A DNA stretch of 11,525 nt, taken from NCBI GenBank assembly GCA_003242425.1, contig QGUL01000019.1, positions 1-11,525 of the forward strand. Reading direction: 5' to 3'. This DNA is from Pseudomonadota bacterium. Lineage in GTDB: Bacteria; Pseudomonadota; Gammaproteobacteria; Burkholderiales; SG8-39. Shown here piece after piece: positions 6,321 to 11,525 of this stretch (within the stretch, counting starts at the first letter, position 1; every line of letters starts with the position of its first letter). The notes beneath the pieces are model-generated. The model ran no database searches and was not told the DNA's origin. It was given only the letters and a program-made list of their open reading frames with translations. The translations under genes were made by a program, and so were the position numbers.

Positions 6321-6326
6321 ATTTTA
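6321..6326 (-). promoter_or_regulatory. Possible -10 element of the riboswitch/exporter promoter
   Basis: TAAAAT on the minus strand (5 of 6 matches to TATAAT) lies 6-10 nt before the aptamer's 5' end, where transcription should begin if the leader is independently transcribed. It is one of the few AT-rich spots in the gap. No good -35 was found at 16-18 nt upstream. Confidence 0.4.
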
Positions 6327-6352
6327 ACCCCGCCCGGAGGCCCCGAACGGCG

Positions 6353-6386
6353 AACCGGGCGCGGATCGCTTCATTCGTGCCCGGTT
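6353..6386 (-). terminator. Stem-loop downstream of the phosphomannomutase gene
   Basis: AACCGGGC and GCCCGGTT form a perfect 8-bp stem with an 18-nt loop, starting 14 nt past the mutase stop. The position suits the end of the long minus-strand operon, but no T-tract follows on that strand. The T-rich run (TCATTTTTTATT) lies on the other side of the stem and would serve plus-strand transcripts. It may be a Rho-dependent or stabilising structure. Confidence 0.35.
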
Positions 6387-6400
6387 TCGCTCATTTTTTA

Positions 6401-7777
6401 TTAAAAAGGCAGTTCCACGTCCGGCTTCAGCGCCAGCAACAGACGGCGGAAATCCTCCTGGATGCGCTTGAGACCCGCCTGATCACGGGCTTCGAAGCGC
6501 AGCACGATCACCGGCGTGGTGTTCGAGGCGCGCGCGAGGCCGAAGCCGTCCTCGTATTCCACCCGCAGGCCGTCGATGGTGATGACGTTCGTGGCCTCGG
6601 GGAAATGCGCGCCCGCCTGCAATTGGGCGATGAGGCGGTGCGGTTCGCCCTCGCGCAGCTTGATGTTGAGCTCCGGTGTGGTGACCGAGTCCGGCAGGCT
6701 CTTCAGCGTCGCGTTGGCGTCCTGCTCGCGCGAGAGGATCTCCAGCAGCCGCGCGCCGGCGTAGAGCCCGTCGTCGAACCCGAACCAGCGCTCCTTGAAG
6801 AAGATGTGGCCGCTCATCTCGCCGGCAAGCGGCGCGCCGGTTTCCTTGAGTTTCGCCTTGATGAAGGAATGGCCGGTGCGCCACAGCACCGGCTCGCCGC
6901 CGTGTTTGCGGATCCAGGGCGCGAGATTGGTGGTGCATTTGACGTCGTAGATGATCTGCGCACCGGGTACGCGCGCGAGCACGTCGCGCGCGAACAGCAT
7001 GAGCTGGCGGTCAGCGTAGATGATCTCGCCGTCCTTGGTGACCACGCCCAGCCGGTCGCCGTCGCCGTCGAAGGCGAGGCCCAGCTCGGCGTCGGTCTCG
7101 CGCAGTTGCGCGATCAGATCGCGCAAATTCGCGGGCTGCGACGGATCCGGATGATGGTTCGGGAAAGTGCCGTCCACCTCGCAGTAAAGTTCGCGCACTT
7201 GGCAGCCCATGCGGCGATAGAGCTCCGGCGCGAGGCTCCCCGCCACGCCGTTGCCGCAGTCGACGACGATGGACATCGGCCGCGCGCACTTCACGTCTTC
7301 GGTGATGCGGCGCAGGTAGGCTTCGCGCACGTCTTTTTCGATATAGCGGCCCTCTCCCGCGAGAAAATCGCCGCGCTCGATGCGCTTGCGCACGTCCTGG
7401 ATTTCCTCGCCCGACAGCGTGGTGCCGGCGATGACCATCTTGAGGCCGTTGTACTCGGGCGGATTGTGGCTGCCGGTGACGGCCACGGCGCTGCCGGTGC
7501 CGAGCTCGTGCGCGGCGAAATACACCACCGGTGTCGGCACCATGCCCACATCGTAGACGTCCACGCCCGCGGCGCGGATGCCCTTGGCAAGAGCCGCCAC
7601 GAGCTCCGGTCCCGACAGGCGCCCGTCGCGCCCCACCGCGATGGCGCTGCCGCCGCGTTCGCGGCACAGCGTGCCGAGCGCCCGGCCGACCAGTTCCACC
7701 ACCGGCGGCGTGAGCGTCTTGCCGACGATGCCGCGGATGTCGTAGGCCTTGAAGATTTCCTGCGGTACTTGGTTCAT
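6401..7777 (-). CDS. algC: Phosphomannomutase/phosphoglucomutase (AlgC/ManB type)
   Basis: This is a 458-residue alpha-D-phosphohexomutase, close to the 463 residues of Pseudomonas AlgC. It interconverts mannose-6-P and mannose-1-P, and usually glucose-6-P and glucose-1-P, feeding GDP-mannose and UDP-glucose synthesis for LPS, exopolysaccharide or glycogen. All four family motifs are intact: the phosphoserine loop TGSHNP (Ser103), the Mg2+ loop DGDGDR (237-242), the sugar-specificity loop GEMSGH (319-324) and the phosphate-binding RASNTTP (416-422). GEMSGH is the form found in dual-specificity PMM/PGM enzymes. The start ATG 7777 lies 2 nt after the stop of the yheT-like gene, so translation is probably coupled; the Shine-Dalgarno is weak. 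It is the last gene of the compact minus-strand run. Confidence 0.95.
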   Translation of the reverse strand: MNQVPQEIFKAYDIRGIVGKTLTPPVVELVGRALGTLCRERGGSAIAVGRDGRLSGPELVAALAKGIRAAGVDVYDVGMVPTPVVYFAAHELGTGSAVAVTGSHNPPEYNGLKMVIAGTTLSGEEIQDVRKRIERGDFLAGEGRYIEKDVREAYLRRITEDVKCARPMSIVVDCGNGVAGSLAPELYRRMGCQVRELYCEVDGTFPNHHPDPSQPANLRDLIAQLRETDAELGLAFDGDGDRLGVVTKDGEIIYADRQLMLFARDVLARVPGAQIIYDVKCTTNLAPWIRKHGGEPVLWRTGHSFIKAKLKETGAPLAGEMSGHIFFKERWFGFDDGLYAGARLLEILSREQDANATLKSLPDSVTTPELNIKLREGEPHRLIAQLQAGAHFPEATNVITIDGLRVEYEDGFGLARASNTTPVIVLRFEARDQAGLKRIQEDFRRLLLALKPDVELPF

Positions 7778-7779
7778 GT

Positions 7780-8802
7780 TCAGCCCGTCTGATCGAAAAA
7801 TGCGAAAACCCGCTCCGGCAGCCAGCGCAGGTGTCCGGGGAACGGCCCGCTCAGGAAACCGACATGGCCGCCCGTGGCCGGAAATTCAAGTGTCACGGCG
7901 GCGGACACCTCGTCGCGGCCGGGCAGATGCTGCGCGGGCAGGAACGGATCGTTGCGCGCGTTGAGGATCAGCGTGCGCACGCGGATGTGGCGCAGCAACG
8001 GCTTCGAACTCGCGCGCGTCCAATAATCGGTCACATCGGCGAAGCCGTGCAACGGCGCGGTCACGGCGTCGTCGAACTCGCGCAGCGTCCGTGCTCGCGC
8101 CGCGCGTTCGCCGTCGAAAAGGCCGGGAAAGCGCGCGATCATGTCCATGCTCTTTGCGACCAGCGTAGCAAGGAACATGCGGGCGTAGACGCGGTTGAAA
8201 CCGCGCTCGAGCGCCTCGCCCGCCGCCATAAGATCGAGCGGCGCCGAGACGGCCGCCGCCGCACGCACCAGCGCGCCCGCCTCCTCGCCGCGTTCGCCCA
8301 GCCATTTCAGCAGCACGTTGCCGCCCAACGAGACGCCCATCGCGTACAGCGGCCGGCCGCAGGCATATTCCGCGGCACGTCGCAGCATCCAGTCCAGTTC
8401 CGCGGTATCGCCGGAGTGGTAGGCGCGCGGCAGCCGGTTGGGCTCGCCGCCGCAGCCGCGGAAATGCGGCAGCAGCGCGCGCCACCCGCGGGCGCGCGCG
8501 TGCTGCATCAGCGCACGTGCATAATGGCTGTGCGAGCCGCCTTCCAGTCCGTGGAAGAGTACAAGGAGCGGCGCCTCCTGCGGCCCGTCCAGTACATCCA
8601 CGGCGACGCAATCGCCGTCGGGCGTCTCCCAGCGTTCGCGCCGCAGCGCAGGTCGCGGCGGCCTCCGGAACAGGTAGGGATAGATCGTCTGCAGATGCCC
8701 GCCTGGCAGCCACCAGGGCGCGCGATAGCTGCTCTCGGACGTCTCCCGGGCCTCGTCCAGTGCCGCGATGCCGTTGGCCGTGCGCGCCTCGCCCTCGTTC
8801 AT
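7780..8802 (-). CDS. yheT: YheT-family alpha/beta hydrolase
   Basis: This is a 340-residue alpha/beta-hydrolase matching the YheT/UPF0017 group. The N-terminal block WWLPGGHLQTIYPYLFRR is typical of the family. It is followed by LFHGLEGGSHSHYA (oxyanion region), HFRGCGGEPNRLPRAYHSGDT, the nucleophile elbow GVSLGGN (Ser158), NARNDPF (Asp285) and GGHVGF (His313), giving a complete catalytic triad. Family members are cytoplasmic esterase-like enzymes with poorly defined substrates, so a precise reaction cannot be given. The start ATG 8802 has TGAGG a few nt upstream and lies 6 nt after the stop of the SnoaL-like gene. Its stop is 2 nt before the mutase ATG. Gene spacing shows it belongs to the compact operon. 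Confidence 0.93.
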   Translation of the reverse strand: MNEGEARTANGIAALDEARETSESSYRAPWWLPGGHLQTIYPYLFRRPPRPALRRERWETPDGDCVAVDVLDGPQEAPLLVLFHGLEGGSHSHYARALMQHARARGWRALLPHFRGCGGEPNRLPRAYHSGDTAELDWMLRRAAEYACGRPLYAMGVSLGGNVLLKWLGERGEEAGALVRAAAAVSAPLDLMAAGEALERGFNRVYARMFLATLVAKSMDMIARFPGLFDGERAARARTLREFDDAVTAPLHGFADVTDYWTRASSKPLLRHIRVRTLILNARNDPFLPAQHLPGRDEVSAAVTLEFPATGGHVGFLSGPFPGHLRWLPERVFAFFDQTG

Positions 8803-8808
8803 TTCGCC

Positions 8809-9237
8809 TCAATGCAGGATCTTCAGCATCTCGACGAGCGGATCGGCGCGCCGCACCGGGTCCGCCGAGGCATGGTGCATGAGCATGCGCCAGCCCGTGC
8901 CGGTGCGGGTGTAGACGTTGGTCGCCAGGATCGGCGGCCGCGCCTTGGTCTCGCCGGCGACGAGGATGTGCTCGTACACGCTGTGCACGGCGAGCAGCAC
9001 GCCCTGCACACAGACCTGATTGCCGAGATGCACCTGCGGCCGCGGACGGTCCTTGAACATCTCGGCGTAGCTGCGGCGGACCTGTTCGTAACCGACCAGC
9101 CGCGCCTCGCCCGGATGGACGCAGACGATCTCCTCGTCTTCGGCCCAGACGTTCATCATCGCCTCGAGATCGCCCGTCTCGAAGGCTTCGTAGAACGCCG
9201 CCTCGGCATCCTGCGCGGTGGGGAAGCCCTTGCCCAT
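8809..9237 (-). CDS. SnoaL/NTF2-like (DUF4440-type) protein
   Basis: This is a 142-residue single-domain protein of the SnoaL/NTF2-like cone fold. The pattern AEAAFYEAFETGDLEAMMNVWAED, then HPGEARLVGYEQVRRSYAEMF, then a run of beta strands ending TGTGWRMLMHHAS is characteristic of the DUF4440/SnoaL_3 branch. These proteins are small ligand-binding or isomerase-like modules; without a known active-site set, no reaction can be assigned. The start ATG 9237 is chosen over an upstream in-frame codon near 9303, which would overlap the chelatase gene by 65 nt; GAGGG lies 5 nt upstream of ATG 9237. The gap to the chelatase stop is 1 nt, so coupling is likely. Confidence 0.88.
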   Translation of the reverse strand: MGKGFPTAQDAEAAFYEAFETGDLEAMMNVWAEDEEIVCVHPGEARLVGYEQVRRSYAEMFKDRPRPQVHLGNQVCVQGVLLAVHSVYEHILVAGETKARPPILATNVYTRTGTGWRMLMHHASADPVRRADPLVEMLKILH

Positions 9238-9238
9238 C

Positions 9239-9613
9239 TCAGCCCTCGAAGGACTGGTCGGCGACCCAGGCCGCGATGGCGTCGAGCAGCGCTTCGGCCT
9301 CACCGATCACCGGCAATACCCGGATGCGCAGTTGCGGATGGCGCTCGATCGCTTCCTCGACGAGCCGCGGCAGATCGTGTTGCACATGCGAGCCGGAGGC
9401 GAGAAAAAGCGGCGCGACGGTGATGCGCGCCACACCCTGCTCGACCAGCCCGTCCACGGCGCTGTGGAAATCGGGCGACATGAGCTCGAGATAGGCGCAC
9501 ACGACCGCCGTATCGCTGCGGCGCGCCGCGATGCGCTCGCCGATACGCTCGAACGGTGCCGCCCACTCCCGCGTACGGCTGCCGTGCGCAAAGAGCAGGA
9601 TGCCGGTTTTCAT
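9239..9613 (-). CDS. cbiX: Single-domain CbiX/SirB-type sirohydrochlorin chelatase
   Basis: This is a 124-residue protein with one CbiX domain, the short form that works as a dimer. LLFAHGSR (His10) and PLFLASGSHVQHDLP (His76, His79) hold the metal- and porphyrinoid-binding histidines, and AYLELMSPDF is a typical family segment. Family members insert Co2+ (cobalamin route) or Fe2+ (siroheme route) into sirohydrochlorin, or bind related tetrapyrroles. No other siroheme or cobalamin gene is in the window, so the metal and even the substrate remain open. The start ATG 9613 is chosen for its Shine-Dalgarno (GGGAG, about 5 nt away); the longer frame to 9673 would run into the amidase gene. It sits 17 nt after the amidase stop and 1 nt before the SnoaL-like gene. 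Confidence 0.9.
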   Translation of the reverse strand: MKTGILLFAHGSRTREWAAPFERIGERIAARRSDTAVVCAYLELMSPDFHSAVDGLVEQGVARITVAPLFLASGSHVQHDLPRLVEEAIERHPQLRIRVLPVIGEAEALLDAIAAWVADQSFEG

Positions 9614-9630
9614 CGCGTTCTCCCGCGTGC

Positions 9631-10941
9631 CTAGGATGAAGCCGCGTACCGCGCGAGCTGCGTCTCGCACCACTTCGCCACGCGCAACAGCAACGCGTCT
9701 TCACCGGCGGACGCGGCGATCTGCAGACCGAAAGGCAGGCCGGCGGCGGAACGTCCGCTCGGCAGCGACAAGGCCGGAAAGCCGAGCAGCGACCAGAGCG
9801 TGGCGAAGCTCGGATCGCCCGTGGCGTGCAGGCCCGCGGGCGCCGCGCCCGGCGCCGAGGGACTCAGCACAGCATCGCGGTCCTCGAACAGATCGCGCGC
9901 GCTTTCCATCATCGCCGCGCGTGCTGCGAGCGCCTCGCGGTATGCGTCCGCGCTCATGGCCGCGCCTTCGTCCAGCGCCGCAGCCAAAGTCGCGCTCAGC
10001 CGGTCGCGCGCGTTGACGCGCGCCTCGGCATGTTCGCGCGCGGCTTCATACAACATGATGGTGCGATGCACCGTCTTCGCTTCGGCGAGCGCATCCGGCA
10101 AAGCGATCTCTTCGATCTCCGCGCCGCCCGCGCGCAGGCGGTCGAGCGTTTCTTCGAAATGGCGTGCCGCATCCGGCTCCGCCTCGTTCCACGGAAACCG
10201 TCGCAAAGCCAGCAAACGCGGTGCGCGGCCAAGCGGCGCGCGTACCTGTTCGATTAGCTGATCGTCGGCAACGAGCACGGACGTGATGAGCGCCGCGTCA
10301 TCGACATCGCGGGCGAAAGCGCCGAGCTGATCGAGCGTGCTGCTGAAAACCAGACAACCGCCGCCCGGCACGCTGCCCGCGGTCGGTTTGATCCCCACCA
10401 CGCCGCAGTACGCGGCCGGACGCACGATCGAGCCGTTGGTCTGCGTGCCGAGTGCAAGCGGCACGAAACCCGCCGCGACCGCGGCGGCCGAACCCGAGGA
10501 AGAACCGCCGGGAGTATGTCCGGGATGCCGGGGATTGCGCGTCGGGCCCGGATGCATGAAAGCCATTTCGGCCGTGACGGTCTTGCCCATCACGTAGGCC
10601 CCCGCGCGCTTCAGGCGCTGGACGACTTCGGCATCGCGTTCCGGCCGCCGTCCCGCATAGAGCGACGAACCGCACTGCGTCGGCAGATCGGCGGTGTCGA
10701 TGATGTCCTTGACGCCCACCGGGATGCCGTAAAGCGGCAGCTCGGTACGGTCCTCGACGGCTTCGCAGGCTTCGGCCAGCCGCAGCGCGCGTCCGGCATC
10801 GAAATCGACCCAGGCCTGTATCTCCCCTTCGCGTGCGGCGATGCGGTCGAGGAAAGGCCGCAAGTATTCGTGTGCGGCGAGGCGGCCGGCGCGCATGCGC
10901 GCGGCCGCCTCGGTCGCGTTCAATGCCGTCTCCGGGTTCAT
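9631..10941 (-). CDS. Amidase-signature family amidohydrolase
   Basis: This is a 436-residue amidase-signature enzyme with the full Ser-cisSer-Lys triad: Lys78 in GIPVGVKDIIDT, Ser147 in TPGGSSSGSAAAVAAG and the nucleophile Ser171 in GTQTNGSIVRPAAYCGVVGIKPT. The spacings (69 and 24 residues) equal those of malonamidase E2. It hydrolyses a carboxylic amide. The substrate is not evident, and GatA is unlikely because no gatB or gatC is adjacent. The start ATG 10941 forms an ATGA overlap with the stop of the upstream dehydrogenase, which decides it over a GTG at 10959. The C-terminal part (LLGFPALSLPSG...LPFGLQIAA) is complete. Pairing with a hydroxyacid dehydrogenase suggests small organic acid or amide metabolism, which is only inference. 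Confidence 0.92.
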   Translation of the reverse strand: MNPETALNATEAAARMRAGRLAAHEYLRPFLDRIAAREGEIQAWVDFDAGRALRLAEACEAVEDRTELPLYGIPVGVKDIIDTADLPTQCGSSLYAGRRPERDAEVVQRLKRAGAYVMGKTVTAEMAFMHPGPTRNPRHPGHTPGGSSSGSAAAVAAGFVPLALGTQTNGSIVRPAAYCGVVGIKPTAGSVPGGGCLVFSSTLDQLGAFARDVDDAALITSVLVADDQLIEQVRAPLGRAPRLLALRRFPWNEAEPDAARHFEETLDRLRAGGAEIEEIALPDALAEAKTVHRTIMLYEAAREHAEARVNARDRLSATLAAALDEGAAMSADAYREALAARAAMMESARDLFEDRDAVLSPSAPGAAPAGLHATGDPSFATLWSLLGFPALSLPSGRSAAGLPFGLQIAASAGEDALLLRVAKWCETQLARYAASS

Positions 10942-11525
10942 GTACGGCGCTTGTCCCACACCTCGGGATTGAGCAGATGCGGCGGCTTCTCGCCGCCGAG
11001 CGCGGCGACGAGGTTGCGCGCCGCGGTCATGCTCATGCGCACGCGCGTGGCGCGCGTGGCGCTGGCGATGTGCGGCATGAGCACCACGTTCTCCAGCTCC
11101 AGCAGACCGGGATGCACCACGGGCTCGCCTTCGTACACGTCCAGCCCGGCCGCGTAGAGCTTCCCGGCTTTCAAGGCCTGCGCCAGCGCGGCGTCGTCCA
11201 CCACGCCGCCGCGCGCGAGGTTGACCAGCACCGCCGTGGGCTTCATGCGCGCGAGCTGCTCGGCGCCGATCAGATGGTGCGCCTCAGGGCTGTAAGGCAG
11301 CGTCAGCACGACGAAATCGCTCTCGGCAAGCAGCGTGTCGAGATCGGCGTATTCGGCCTGCAGCTCCTTTTCGATGGCCTCGGCCACCCGCCGGCGGTTG
11401 TGATAGCGGATGCGCATGCCGAAGCCGCGTGCGCGGCGCGCCAGCGCCTGGCCGATGCGGCCCATGCCGATGATGCCGAGGCTCGCGCCCGTCACGTCCA
11501 TACCCAGGAACCGGTCGATCGCCCA
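10938..11525 (-). CDS. D-2-hydroxyacid dehydrogenase, glyoxylate/hydroxypyruvate reductase type (N-terminus outside window)
   Basis: The C-terminal 195 residues are present; the frame is open to the right edge (WAIDRFLGMDVTGASLGIIG), so ATG 11501 is internal and roughly 120 N-terminal residues are missing. The NAD(P)-binding Rossmann motif is GMGRIG. The catalytic Arg (VNLARGGVVDD), Glu (GLDVYEGEP) and His (MPHIASAT) of the family are all present. The dinucleotide-binding loop YHNRRR is basic where a strictly NAD-specific enzyme would have Asp, which favours NADPH. The ending (MTAARNLVAALGG...LLNPEVW) resembles GhrB-like glyoxylate/hydroxypyruvate/2-ketogluconate reductases. It reduces a 2-keto acid to a D-2-hydroxy acid. 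The stop overlaps the amidase start by 4 nt (ATGA), making it the upstream gene of the visible operon. Confidence 0.92.
   Translation of the reverse strand, partial: WAIDRFLGMDVTGASLGIIGMGRIGQALARRARGFGMRIRYHNRRRVAEAIEKELQAEYADLDTLLAESDFVVLTLPYSPEAHHLIGAEQLARMKPTAVLVNLARGGVVDDAALAQALKAGKLYAAGLDVYEGEPVVHPGLLELENVVLMPHIASATRATRVRMSMTAARNLVAALGGEKPPHLLNPEVWDKRRT

Noticed and set aside
6308..7792. A 494-residue open frame on the plus strand over the phosphomannomutase gene
   Set aside because: It mirrors a gene with all four phosphohexomutase motifs and shows no domain of its own.
7831..9423. A 530-residue open frame on the plus strand, antisense to the YheT-like, SnoaL-like and chelatase genes
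   Set aside because: Its translation is rich in Arg, Ala, Gly and His with no recognisable domain, and it crosses three well-supported minus-strand genes; a GC-rich mirror frame.
1..11525. CRISPR array, transposase, phage, toxin-antitoxin or biosynthetic cluster
   Set aside because: No regularly spaced repeats, terminal inverted repeats, integrase-like or toxin-like proteins were seen on either strand.

Overview
The window comes from a high-GC Gram-negative bacterium, most probably a proteobacterium. It encodes a TonB-dependent outer-membrane receptor, a lipobox lipoprotein, a periplasmic UgpB-type binding protein and a YheT-family hydrolase. The overall look of the proteins suggests Betaproteobacteria, but that is an impression from family resemblance and cannot be proved from this sequence alone. 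No rRNA, tRNA, CRISPR array, transposase or phage gene is visible.

Left part (1-3282, plus strand): a ferric-siderophore uptake module. It holds the C-terminal part of a PepSY-TM inner-membrane protein (FoxB/PiuB-like siderophore reductase type, cut by the left edge), a 62-residue two-helix membrane protein joined to it by an ATGA overlap, and a full-length FhuA/FoxA-type TonB-dependent receptor.

Middle (3298-6197): a small minus-strand lipoprotein lies convergent to the receptor. Next is an orphan ugpB (glycerol-3-phosphate binding protein) without ugpA, ugpE or ugpC, followed by a DUF4442 hotdog-fold protein whose start codon appears to be missing or non-canonical. Convergent to it, and sharing a palindromic CTAG stop, is a TMEM165/GDT1 (UPF0016) cation exporter.

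The best regulatory find is the 5' leader of that exporter (about 6198-6315, minus strand). It carries the hallmark segments of a yybP-ykoY manganese riboswitch, and an aptamer segment can pair for 10 bp with the ribosome-binding region and start codon, which suggests a translational ON switch.

Right part (6401-11525, minus strand): a very compact six-gene run. In transcription order it encodes a D-2-hydroxyacid dehydrogenase (cut by the right edge), an amidase-signature enzyme, a single-domain CbiX/SirB-type chelatase, a SnoaL/NTF2-like protein, a YheT alpha/beta hydrolase and an AlgC-type phosphomannomutase/phosphoglucomutase. Gaps run from -4 to 17 nt. The run stops at a 203-nt gap holding a stem-loop, a probable promoter -10 and the riboswitch.

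No wholly new multi-gene system is evident. The most interesting items are the manganese riboswitch and its proposed switching helix, the lost or unusual start of the DUF4442 gene, and the orphan ugpB.
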